DNA of 64,000 bases from Arenibacter antarcticus (GTDB taxonomy: Bacteria; Bacteroidota; Bacteroidia; Flavobacteriales; Flavobacteriaceae), in NCBI RefSeq assembly GCF_041320605.1, contig NZ_CP166679.1:2590001-2654000 (forward strand), given 5' to 3'. Shown piece after piece: positions 35,323 to 60,300 of the stretch. How positions within the stretch are numbered: position 1 is the first letter of the stretch; each line of letters opens with the position of its first letter. Both the position numbers and the translations under genes were made by a program. The notes under the pieces were generated by a model. The model did not search any database, was not told the DNA's origin, and was given only the letters and a program-made list of their open reading frames with translations.

Positions 35323-35718
35323 ATGAGAAAAACAATTTTAATCGTTGCCATTGGATTTTTATCCATGGCTTCTGGCTTTAGTGCCGAAAAATTAATTGAC
35401 AATAATATGGCAGAAAAGGCCCTATTTATGAAAGACGCTCGCGTATTAAATTCTTTTTGCAAGGCAATTGTAAAAGGGGATATCGAAACTGTAAAGCGAT
35501 TAATAGAATTGGGGGAGGATGTAAATGAAAAATCCTTGGGAAAAACTCCAGTAATTTTTGCCGCGCGTTACAATAAGGCTGACATTTTATCGCTATTGTT
35601 GGATAATGGTGCAGATCTTACCATAAGATGTGACAGTGGTTTCACTCCAAAAAGGCATGCAGAACTTTCCCATGCCAATGAGGCATTGGCAGTGATCAAT
35701 GCCTACCTCAGTAAATAG
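35323..35718 (+). CDS. Secreted ankyrin repeat protein
   Basis: A 131-residue protein with a signal peptide (MRKTILIVAIGFLSMASGFSA), probably exported to the periplasm. Two ankyrin repeats are visible: FCKAIVKGDIETVKRLIELG followed by EDVNEKSLGKTPVIFAARYN, and then KADILSLLLDNGADLTIRCDSGFTPKRHAELS. A helix caps the C-terminus. Ankyrin repeats mediate protein-protein binding and the partner is unknown. Small periplasmic ankyrin proteins are sometimes linked with catalase or stress protection, but nothing here shows that. It stands alone, with a terminator after it and a hairpin before it. Confidence 0.88.
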   Translation: MRKTILIVAIGFLSMASGFSAEKLIDNNMAEKALFMKDARVLNSFCKAIVKGDIETVKRLIELGEDVNEKSLGKTPVIFAARYNKADILSLLLDNGADLTIRCDSGFTPKRHAELSHANEALAVINAYLSK

Positions 35719-35740
35719 TTGACCCCTGATTTAAAAATCA

Positions 35741-35771
35741 AAAACCTATCGAGCTAAACTCGATAGGTTTG
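35741..35771. terminator. Bidirectional terminator after the ankyrin gene
   Basis: Twelve-base arms (AAACCTATCGAG with its complement) and a 5-base loop between the converging ankyrin gene and the 55-residue ORF. A-rich on one side and T-rich on the other. Confidence 0.82.
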
Positions 35772-35827
35772 TAATATTGTTTTCTACCATAGTGTTCAGG
35801 TCTAGGAGAAGGACCGATTTACTTTTT

Positions 35828-35995
35828 TTAAAAATCAAATCCAGTAAAGACCCTATACAAAAAAGCATAAAGTGTCATAGACAGCATTACCAAACAAAAA
35901 ACGGAATATATCTTTAAAAGAAAAACGACAATTTCCGGTTTGCAATTTTCAAATGCTTCTAAGTAAATGTGTTTAAAATGTAATAGTGTTGCCAT
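35828..35995 (-). CDS. Small membrane protein of 55 residues
   Basis: An ATG-started frame encoding MATLLHFKHIYLEAFEN, a charged linker, then one long hydrophobic helix (IVVFLLKIYSVFCLVMLSMT) and a short aromatic tail (LYAFLYRVFTGFDF). That is an amphipathic segment followed by a single membrane span. A TAGCTTTG promoter box is 26 bases upstream and a terminator lies past its stop, so it has the parts of a complete gene. It reminds me of very short conserved flavobacterial membrane proteins, possibly a DUF family, but I cannot name one with confidence. Function unknown. Confidence 0.65.
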   Translation of the reverse strand: MATLLHFKHIYLEAFENCKPEIVVFLLKIYSVFCLVMLSMTLYAFLYRVFTGFDF

Positions 35996-36021
35996 ATAGT
36001 CTTGTTTAGATTAATAGTAAT

Positions 36022-36029
36022 CAAAGCTA
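36022..36029 (-). promoter_or_regulatory. Putative -7 box for the 55-residue membrane protein gene
   Basis: Reads TAGCTTTG on the minus strand, matching TAnnTTTG, 26 bases before the ATG. Confidence 0.45.
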
Positions 36030-36119
36030 TAAGGGCTAAATTGGCTGAGGTATAAAGATTGGGATATGGCAAGATACTAAAATATCCTGTAATTCAGTGA
36101 TTTAGACGCTATTTTAACG

Positions 36120-36887
36120 TTAAGGGGTACTTTGGTGTTTCTTTATGGCCTCTTTAATTTTTTCGATTCTGTTATCGGGGTCGGGATGGGTACTTTGAAA
36201 TTCGGGTACTCTGTTTGGTCCAGCGGCGGCCTTTAATATTTCCATTACCCGTATCATTTCCTGCGGGTTATAACCAGATCGAAGCATAAATAATACGCCT
36301 AGATCATCGCTTTCCAATTCGTCTTCCCTGCCATTTGTCAACAAGGTGTTCTGTCCGATACTGCCAACTATATCACCTGCATCCGCGCCTACAGTAGCCC
36401 CTACGGACACTGTTTTCCAGAAGTTGCCCTCTGCTATTCTTTCAGCGGAATGTCTGCCTATTACATGTCCGATCTCATGTCCTAATACCCCGGCCAATTG
36501 GGCCTCATTCAATTGGGAAAAGAGCGCATAGGTTACAAACACTTGTCCGCCTGGAAGTGCAAAGGCATTGATGGTCTGTGTGTCTGCCAATAAATGAAAT
36601 TCATAGTTGTAAGGGGTTTCTCTTGCAATGCTGTTGTTCACCAACTTGTTGCCTATCTGGTCTACTAGGGCTTGAAGTTTTTCATCAGGATAGAGTCCGC
36701 CATACTGCTGTGCTATTTCCGGGGCGCTCTGTAGGCCTATGGCAATTTCCTGCTCCGTACTCATATTGATATTCTGGACCCTTCCAGTATATGGATTTTC
36801 TTCCTTATTTGTGCAGCGTTGTACATAGGCAAAGGCCACAATGGCCAAGCCAATAAAAATCCTGATTTTCCAATTGCCCCTTCTCAT
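36120..36887 (-). CDS. M48-family zinc metalloprotease (periplasmic, membrane-anchored)
   Basis: A peptidase of the M48 family (BepA/YcaL-like), acting on the periplasmic side, probably in envelope protein quality control. The zinc motif HEIGHVIGRHSAER is clear, and the third ligand lies in the ELESDDLGVLFMLRSGYNP segment. N-terminal to them are MSTEQEIAIGLQSAPEIAQQ and FALPGGQVFVTYALF, both typical of the family. I place the start at 36887 (MRRGNWKIRIFIGLAIVAFA), which gives a signal/anchor at the N-terminus and 255 residues. An in-frame ATG at 36935 would add 16 non-matching residues. A cysteine after the anchor (VQRC) is a poor lipobox. It lies 82 bases after the M15 peptidase gene on the same strand. 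Confidence 0.9.
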   Translation of the reverse strand: MRRGNWKIRIFIGLAIVAFAYVQRCTNKEENPYTGRVQNINMSTEQEIAIGLQSAPEIAQQYGGLYPDEKLQALVDQIGNKLVNNSIARETPYNYEFHLLADTQTINAFALPGGQVFVTYALFSQLNEAQLAGVLGHEIGHVIGRHSAERIAEGNFWKTVSVGATVGADAGDIVGSIGQNTLLTNGREDELESDDLGVLFMLRSGYNPQEMIRVMEILKAAAGPNRVPEFQSTHPDPDNRIEKIKEAIKKHQSTP

Positions 36888-36969
36888 TGAAGTAATATGT
36901 ATATACTCTGCTGGGAAGAATTCCCCAACCTCCACCTAATGTTAGTAGAACAATGTACAAAAAAATGGG

Positions 36970-37704
36970 TTACAATAATTCAGGATTAATATCTAAAATA
37001 TTGTTTTGTATATAGCCCTTAAGAAAACCAGCGGTAAAGTTTTCCTTGCCTATAATATCTTCCTGCATAATCTGTTTAAAAATATTCTTTCTCCTAAATT
37101 CCTTTAACATAGGTTTGGAGATAGGAGCGTAGCTGTAATGCCAGGGTTCGTATTTAAACCCCTTCCTCCTCGGGTTATTGGTATACACCAAATAAAAATC
37201 GTAGGTATTGGCATTTTCGTCCATCCATTGCTTAAAAAGCTCAAATGGTCCACCTGTTTCAAATTTGTCGGGATCTAATACACTGCCGGTAATTGTTCGG
37301 TAGCCATCAATAATGTCTACATCTGTTCCCCAATGGTGCCTGCTGGTCCCTGGAATGGTAGAGTATTCTATGATCTTTTCTATAGCGGCCAATTTTGACA
37401 TGCCGCTTTTTTCAGTGTTTTGTATGTATTTGCGTTCCCATATCGCATCTTGGCGATAGAAACTCCTGTAACTGGAAACAATTTTTAAATCGATGCCGTC
37501 ACTATAAGCCGCTTTTTTCATTTCCACGAAGGCGTCATGCGCAGCCTTTTTTAGATTGATGTCCTTCCCGAACAGTTCTATGTCTTTTTTCCCCATCAAT
37601 TCATCCAGGCTATATTCAGGGTCTTGCGATAGGGTAATACCGGGCAAGATTGATAATGCCAAACTGGTATAACCGCTTTTTTTAATAAAGGATCTTCGTT
37701 GCAT
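36970..37704 (-). CDS. M15-family D-alanyl-D-alanine carboxypeptidase (VanY-like)
   Basis: A 244-residue peptidoglycan peptidase. The N-terminus MQRRSFIKKSGYTSLALSIL looks like a twin-arginine or Sec signal. The catalytic zinc domain is clear: IVSSYRSFYRQDAIWERKY, then TSRHHWGTDVDI with the first zinc histidine and aspartate, and EPWHYSYAP with the other histidine. This matches the VanY/LdcB D-Ala-D-Ala carboxypeptidase domain, which trims the cell wall in the periplasm. It precedes the M48 protease gene, and the two may form a small envelope-maintenance operon. No strong promoter was seen. Confidence 0.92.
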   Translation of the reverse strand: MQRRSFIKKSGYTSLALSILPGITLSQDPEYSLDELMGKKDIELFGKDINLKKAAHDAFVEMKKAAYSDGIDLKIVSSYRSFYRQDAIWERKYIQNTEKSGMSKLAAIEKIIEYSTIPGTSRHHWGTDVDIIDGYRTITGSVLDPDKFETGGPFELFKQWMDENANTYDFYLVYTNNPRRKGFKYEPWHYSYAPISKPMLKEFRRKNIFKQIMQEDIIGKENFTAGFLKGYIQNNILDINPELL

Positions 37705-37935
37705 AGAGCGATATTAATTTCATGATAGATTTCGTTAATCCAGCTAACTTAAGAACAATGCAAAGTCATGTTTATTGCCTTACAAGTGCAGAATTAGATG
37801 CCAACTACAGCTAATAGCGTAAAGTTACCCAATTTTATCAAAATGGGGATCTAGGTGGATCATCGGTGTGTTAATGGTTACTCTAAATTACCTCCGAGCG
37901 CATTGGTTTGGGGATAATTAGTGGCAAGAAAATTT

Positions 37936-39114
37936 TTATTTTTTCTTGGCCCGTGCTAGGTACAGATAGCCTTGATGTTTTATTTTAAGGTCGTTTAGGG
38001 TGATGATATAAAAATACACTCCAGAATCTAGACCCGATTTTCTATTGATAACCATCTTCCGGTTTGAAAGGCCTTCAAATTCATTGTTATAATTTTCTTT
38101 ATAATAGACCAATACACCATATCGATTAAAGATTTGTAAAAGGTTTCTCGGAGATTTGTTGATCCCTTCCAGAACTAGGTAGTCATTTATTCCGTCGCCG
38201 TTCGGGGATAAATAATAATTGCCGAGTTCCACAGTAGACAGCGTTTCGTTCATATCATTTATGCCACCAATGGTGATGGCTTCATAATCGTTAGGAATAA
38301 AGATTTCCGAACTGATATAGCCCTTGGATAGTTCCCCTTTAAAATCGGAATTCCCTAGATTTATCCACTGTTTTTCTTTTTTGCTCCAACCTACCACGGT
38401 TAGGTCGCTTAGATGTTCGCTTAATACATTAATATCGCTCCATGCGTCCCAGCTTAGAGAGGCCATTACAGGCATGTCTCCCTCCAATTTCCAAAACTCC
38501 TTGGTACTGACCCCCATAACATTTTTGTCCCTTTTTTCGGTATCGAATTTTTGGGTAACTGTGGAGGGAATATTCGGATTCTCATAAAAATAGGCACATA
38601 TGGACAAGGAGATTATATCGCTCGAGGTGACGGTCAAAGGCCGTAGGCGGTCATCATCCCCAACAGGGAAGGTAAAGGTAGCCTTGTTTATCGCGGAGGC
38701 GTATCCGTCAATTTTAGTATTGTTTCCTTCGCCCACATAAAAGGCCTGCTCCGAAAACCGAACTGCAATATCACTTCTATTTTTTGGGGTATACATATTC
38801 CCTAGGATAAAATTGAGATTGTTGTTCACTCCCACAGCCGTCTGTAGGTAGAGGCCATCGGTTATGGCCACTTCCGTATCATAAAAAACAGGGGCAAAGG
38901 CCCCGGAAACCGTAATAGGATTATTTTCATTATAGAACCCTACCAATCCTAAGTTCTGATCAAAGGTTCCGTCGTTAATAACATCTATATGAAAACCCAC
39001 CATAGCAGTCTCATGAATCTGGAGGTTACCATAGTTGTGGACTGCATTTTGACAATGTGCATGGCATGCGCCTGCAAAGATGAGTAAACTAACTATGTGT
39101 CTTACTGTGTTCAT
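37936..39114 (-). CDS. Secreted protein with T9SS type B sorting domain, partner of the giant collagen-like protein
   Basis: A 392-residue secreted protein. A signal peptide (MNTVRHIVSLLIFAGACHA) leads into a beta-rich body of about 275 residues. The last 93 residues (about 300-392) are a gliding motility-associated type B C-terminal domain: YYLSPNGDGINDYL, LLQIFNRYGVLVYY, GVYFYIITLND and a short basic end. Such domains route proteins through the T9SS, commonly with a PorP/SprF-type partner, which is absent nearby. The body is closely related over its whole length to the 382-residue protein at 56177-57325 (for example FDQNLGLVGFY against FDQNLGLAGFY, and FPVGDDDRLRPL against FPVGDATQLRPL). 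It begins 95 bases after the stop of the giant gene, with no terminator seen between them. The function is not known. Confidence 0.9.
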   Translation of the reverse strand: MNTVRHIVSLLIFAGACHAHCQNAVHNYGNLQIHETAMVGFHIDVINDGTFDQNLGLVGFYNENNPITVSGAFAPVFYDTEVAITDGLYLQTAVGVNNNLNFILGNMYTPKNRSDIAVRFSEQAFYVGEGNNTKIDGYASAINKATFTFPVGDDDRLRPLTVTSSDIISLSICAYFYENPNIPSTVTQKFDTEKRDKNVMGVSTKEFWKLEGDMPVMASLSWDAWSDINVLSEHLSDLTVVGWSKKEKQWINLGNSDFKGELSKGYISSEIFIPNDYEAITIGGINDMNETLSTVELGNYYLSPNGDGINDYLVLEGINKSPRNLLQIFNRYGVLVYYKENYNNEFEGLSNRKMVINRKSGLDSGVYFYIITLNDLKIKHQGYLYLARAKKK

Positions 39115-39209
39115 ATTATATTGAACTTGGTTTAATAATTTGTTAATGCAATTTTCATATTTTTCAATTAAGTTGTATTTATCACCTAAGTATTATTTCT
39201 GGAATACTA

Positions 39210-55328
<16,119 letters not shown>

Positions 55329-55362
55329 TGAGTGGTGTGGGTGGTTATAGCCTGTTTTACGC

Positions 55363-55370
55363 CAAAACTA
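55363..55370 (-). promoter_or_regulatory. Putative -7 box for the giant collagen-like gene
   Basis: Reads TAGTTTTG on the minus strand, matching TAnnTTTG, 34 bases before the first ATG at 55328. No clear TTG at -33. Confidence 0.4.
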
Positions 55371-55834
55371 GCTTAGAAACCGCGCGCCCCTTATATAATG
55401 TTGTGAATGCTCCAAAAAATGTGGTGTGCAACGTCCTGTGGGAATCTTGACTTTAAAATGTGTATTTAAACTGCTTCAATCCCTGCGGTTTTTATTTGTA
55501 AATAAACACTCCACTTTACTTTTGCTGCGTAGAAATAGTCAAAATGAGGAGCTATTTGTCGTTTTTGGCTATGCCAAAAAGTGCTTGATTTCTTGGTTTA
55601 ATTTGTTTAAAATAATGATTTATTTTTCCCTCTTCGGAGAGGGTTAGTCCCGATTATTATCAAATAATAAACTTCAAGATATTCACTTAATTAAACTTGT
55701 CTAATCCTAGACCAGAAAACTAGAATCCATTAATTTATTTCCAAGGATGGGAAAAGTATCTAGCGCGACTTCTAAATCGGTGTAAGAAAACACTTCATGT
55801 CGAAGTGGCCGTTGAATACATTACTATTTGTAAA

Positions 55835-55860
55835 TGGTGATTTCTAGTCCGAAATCACCA
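55835..55860. terminator. Perfect hairpin downstream of the first fibre module
   Basis: Ten-base arms (TGGTGATTTC/GAAATCACCA) with a 6-base loop, about 320 bases past the stop of the 382-residue gene. It has no T-run on either side, so its role as a terminator is doubtful. Confidence 0.35.
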
Positions 55861-56176
55861 CAATGAAGTTTTGTTACATAAAGTTTGTGTTCGGGCCCGT
55901 TCAAACAGCCAAATCTCATAGCATTATCTAATTGAATGCATCAACTAAATTTTCGTCCACCCTATCCCTATTTCTCAGCAATTGTGAAATCTCATTCTTT
56001 AGAGTTGGGCGATCCACTACTTGTTAGTGCTCTTATCACTATAATTCATTAAAACTGGCAATTACTTACTGTTTAGGAGGAGGTTATTTCCTCTAATACG
56101 CCGCCTCTGGAACTAGTAGTAAATAGTTTTCCTATTCTCGGACCTGATTGAGTTGCCTAAAATACTTTGTACTACC

Positions 56177-57325
56177 TCACCTCTCCAGATACAAAAATCC
56201 CTGATAGTCCAGATCTAGGTCCTTCATATTTACGATGTAGAAATAAATGCCGTTGGGGAGTCCCGCTTCACGGTTAATGACGAGGTTGTCTATATTTGAA
56301 AACCCAGTAAAACCGTTAGTGTAGTTCTTTTCCTCGTAGACTTTTAATCCATTGCGATCAAAGATTCGGAGCATATCATCTTGGGAGAGTTCCAGTTTCT
56401 CAATATAAAGGAAATCGTTTACCCCATCGCTGTTTGGGGTCACCAAATAATTGTTGAGTGTCAGTATTTCACTAGGGATGGCTTGGGTGGCAAAGGTGAT
56501 TGCTGCATAGTCTGAAGGCACAAAGTAGTTCGAGATAAGGAAGCCTTGATTAAGGTCGCCCACTATGGAGTTAGCCCCTAGGTTGACCCATGATTTTCCC
56601 GAAATACTCCACCCTACAGGGATAAGGGTTGCCACATCGTTTGTAAGGGCAGCTAGATTACTGTTAGAATTCCAGCTAATCTGGATGGTTGAGGAAAGAT
56701 TGGCTTGTAGATGCCAAAATTCTGTACTACTGATTTCCCCAATGGTAGTGGCTTTTTGGCTGGTATTAAAACCTTGGGGAAATTCTGTGGGGTTGGCCAC
56801 ATTGTCCCTATAATAAGCACATTTGGCAAAGGTGTTGGTGCCTTTACTGTTTAAGCTAAGTGGGCGTAGCTGGGTGGCGTCGCCTACTGGGAAAACGAAA
56901 TTTTGGAACGTATTGGCCGTGACATAACCATCTACTTTGGAGAAATCGGTTTCGCCCACATAAACGGCATTGTCCAGAAAGTTATAGTAAACGTCTTGCT
57001 GCAGTCTTGGGGTAGTAATATTCCCGATGATAAAATTAGTGTTGTTGGTAACGCCAATTCCTGTCGCTAGGGTTATTCCCTGATCGTTGGCAATTTCGGT
57101 ATCGAAAAAAATAGGCATAAAAGCACCGGATATGGCTAGGGCGGTACTGCCATAAAAGCCAGCCAAGCCCAAATTTTGGTCAAAGGCCGCATTGTTGATT
57201 AGATTGGTATGGAATCCCATCTGCCCCTCCTCGTGGATACGTATGTTACCACTATTGTACAAGGCCGTTTGGGCCTGTAACCCTAGACCTAATAATAGTG
57301 CGAGTATGGAGATGATACTTTTCAT
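56177..57325 (-). CDS. Secreted protein with T9SS type B sorting domain, partner of the 1397-residue fibre protein
   Basis: A 382-residue paralogue of the protein at 37936-39114. A signal peptide (MKSIISILALLLGLGLQAQ) is followed by a beta-rich body and a type B C-terminal domain at about 292-382 (NYLVTPNSDGVNDFL, MLRIFDRNGLKVYE, GIYFYIVNMKDLD, GFLYLER). The body aligns with its paralogue from the first strand (SGNIRIHEEGQMGFH against YGNLQIHETAMVGFH) to the end. It starts 23 bases after the stop of the 1397-residue gene, so the two are almost certainly cotranscribed. That repeats the gene order of the collagen module. Function unknown; a secretion or anchoring role for the upstream fibre is inference. 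Confidence 0.9.
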   Translation of the reverse strand: MKSIISILALLLGLGLQAQTALYNSGNIRIHEEGQMGFHTNLINNAAFDQNLGLAGFYGSTALAISGAFMPIFFDTEIANDQGITLATGIGVTNNTNFIIGNITTPRLQQDVYYNFLDNAVYVGETDFSKVDGYVTANTFQNFVFPVGDATQLRPLSLNSKGTNTFAKCAYYRDNVANPTEFPQGFNTSQKATTIGEISSTEFWHLQANLSSTIQISWNSNSNLAALTNDVATLIPVGWSISGKSWVNLGANSIVGDLNQGFLISNYFVPSDYAAITFATQAIPSEILTLNNYLVTPNSDGVNDFLYIEKLELSQDDMLRIFDRNGLKVYEEKNYTNGFTGFSNIDNLVINREAGLPNGIYFYIVNMKDLDLDYQGFLYLER

Positions 57326-57348
57326 GTTCTTGGAACTATGTATTATAG

Positions 57349-60300
57349 CTAGTTCTTTCTACTGTTTTTTTGTACTAAGGCCTTTATTTCTTCCATGTCC
57401 TTGCGAAGCGACTGCAGTGCTGTAGACAGGGATTGATTTTCTTTTTTAAGCTGATCTATTTTCTTTTCCTGCTCGATAGTATGTAGGAACAATTCCTCAA
57501 TTTTTTCCAAGTTTTGCAGGTTGGACTCACTTAAGTTCCAAAAGCCATCTTGTTTAACTTCCTCTGCCGATTTGATTCCCGGTAAGTGATGGTGCTGTTT
57601 TACAAATGCTTCAATCTCTGCCAAACTTTTAAAATTATAAGCTTCTTTTAAATCCGAATAACCCTTAAAATATTTTTGGAAGACGTAGTCGGGGATTGAA
57701 GGTATTGTATCAGTATTGGAATAAAATTGACCTGTTGCAGTAATATCTTTAGCGCTGAGGTCACCTGTTGTAACTATATTTTGATCCCCGAAATCTGGAG
57801 CTATTTTTGAGCCAGCAATGGCAGCTGCACTAGAAATGTGTACGTTCGAAATTGCACCAGTGGTAATGTCTAGGGTCACGTCGGCGAACGCCGCATTGGC
57901 GCCACCTGTCACTGTGATATCGGTAGATGAGATATCCCCGGAACCTGTAAGAGTGCTTGTGTCGACTTCGAGCGCCCCTGTTCCTGGGTTCTTGGTTATT
58001 CCCGCCCCTGCCACGTTTGCATTTATCATAGCGGCGGTTACGGCATCGTCAGCAATCTCGAGGGTCACGTTGGCGAACGCTGCATTGGCACCACCGGTTA
58101 CTGTGATATCGGTAGATGAGATATCACCGGAACCTGTAAGAGTGCTTGTGTCGACTTCGAGCGCCCCTGTTCCAGGGTTTTTAGTTATTCCCGCCCCTGC
58201 AACATTTGCATTTATCATAGCGGCGGTTACGGCATCGTCAGCAATCTCGAGGGTCACGTCGGCGAACGCCGCATTGGTGCCACCTGTTACTGTGATATCG
58301 GTAGAGGAGATATCCCCGGAACCTGTAAGAGTGCTTGTGTCGACTTCGAGCGCCCCTGTTCCTGGGTTCTTGGTTATTCCCGCCCCTGCCACGTTTGCAT
58401 TTATCATAGCGGCGGTTACGGCATCGTCAGCAATCTCGAGGGTCACGTTGGCGAACGCTGCATTGGCACCACCGGTTACTGTGATATCGGTAGATGAGAT
58501 ATCACCGGAACCTGTAAGAGTGCTTGTGTCGACTTCGAGCGCCCCTGTTCCAGGGTTTTTAGTTATTCCCGCCCCTGCCACATTTGCATTTATCATAGCG
58601 GCGGTTACGGCATCGTCAGCAATCTCGAGGGTCACGTCGGCGAACGCCGCATTGGTGCCACCTGTTACTGTGATATCGGTAGAGGAGATATCCCCGGAAC
58701 CTGTAAGAGTGCTTGTGTCGACTTCGAGCGCCCCTGTTCCTGGGTTCTTGGTTATTCCCGCCCCTGCCACGTTTGCATTTATCATAGCGGCGGTTACGGC
58801 ATCGTCAGCAATCTCGAGGGTCACGTCGGCGAACGCCGCATTGGTGCCACCTGTCACTGTGATATCGGTAGATGAGATATCCCCGGAACCTGTAAGAGTG
58901 TTTGTGTCGACTTCGAGCGCCCCTGTTACTGGGTTCTTGGTTATTCCTGCCCCTGCCACGTTTGCATTTATCATAGTGGCGGTTACGGCGTCGTCCTGTA
59001 TGGTCAAAACTCCTGCATTGTCTATCGTTGCATCTCCATTTATAGTGCGTTCCTGAGGATCGTTTAAGGCATCGCCAATGAGGAACGTTCCATTGGATAA
59101 GTTGGGTAAACCTGTCCCGTCCGTACGATCATCTGCTAAAATCCATCCACCAAGGCCCGCATTTGCAGTAATGTCCCATTTTAAAATTTGCCCATCAAGG
59201 GCTCCCATGTTGTTTAAGTCTTCGGCCAAAATTGCACCGTTGCTTATATGAGATGTGGTAATTGCTCCATCCCCTACACTAAACTTATTATCCTCAGTTC
59301 CATCCCCAATAATAGTAATTTGGTCTGCCAATTCTGTGGATCCGCCGCCGCCTGCAAGACTCGCTAATGGGATGGTCCAAATTTGCCCTGGATCAGTAAT
59401 AATTAAGTCGGTCCCAATCAGCTCAGCATTTGTTATTAATTCATTATCTGGGATTTCCCCACCACCTGAGAGTCCCGATAAATTTATACTACCATTGAAC
59501 CCCCCTCCCGAACCTGTAAAATCTAAATTGGTTCCGTTGATTTCTACATTAGAAACTACACCATCGGAACTGCCACCACTACCCACCTGGGCATCAACAT
59601 AGGCCATCGTTGCTGCATCTTGGGGATCTGTAGGGTTAGGTAAATCTTTAATTGGATTATTTCCAGCACTTGTGCCAGTGGCTAAAACACCTGCCAAATC
59701 TTGATTAGCTCCGCCAGCACTTACTGCTGCCCATCTAATTTCCCCATCGGTACTGTTTATAAGCATTTGGTTTGTTGTGGGGTTTGTGGCTAAGGGTCTT
59801 ATTTTGGTCAATTCGATAGTTGCATTCCCAATATCCTCGTTTAAAATAGTCTCATCCAAAATTTCTGTAGAGGTGATTCCACCAACCATGACCTGCAATT
59901 GGGCAGATTCTCCATCGCCGGTAATTGTTGAGTTGTCTACCAATATTGGAATTCCACCTGAGACATCAGGCAAATCGGCCCATACTACAGCGCCACTAGT
60001 TGGATCGGTTCGTAAGAATTGTCCTAAGGTTGTGGAAGATATAATTTTTAGTGGATTGGTATCACTACCGGTTCCCGTTAAGGTAATACCATCGGCTTTT
60101 ACGGTGGTTCCGCCGCCTGTCCCTTCTGGCATATTATCCCAGATGACACCTCCGGTAATTGGATCTGTTCTTAAAAATTGTCCAAATACATTGGAAGGTA
60201 TAATTTTTAGGGGATCACCACCTATTCCTGAGCCAGAAATGGTAAGTCCATCTACTTCTACTGGAGTGTCGCCGCCTCCAGAGAGCTGAGATAAATCTAC

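Larger units (their letters stand above)
55329..56176. other. Large gap between the two fibre modules
   Basis: About 850 bases without a gene I can support. A plus-strand frame at 55426-55647 lacks family or promoter support. The region contains a TAGTTTTG box for the giant gene (55363-55370) and a perfect hairpin at 55835-55860. It may be degenerate remains of sequence between the duplicated modules, but I see no recognisable relic. Confidence 0.6.

Noticed and set aside
55426-55647. A 73-codon plus-strand frame upstream of the giant gene
   Set aside because: No promoter or family; it overlaps the probable regulatory region of the giant gene on the other strand.
57873-59006. A CRISPR-like array
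   Set aside because: The units are 189 bp, contiguous and coding, with no short repeat-spacer structure and no cas genes.
57818-59056. A plus-strand 412-codon frame with perfect internal repeats
   Set aside because: It is the antisense of the six 189-bp repeats in the fibre gene; repeats without stops on one strand often leave the other open.
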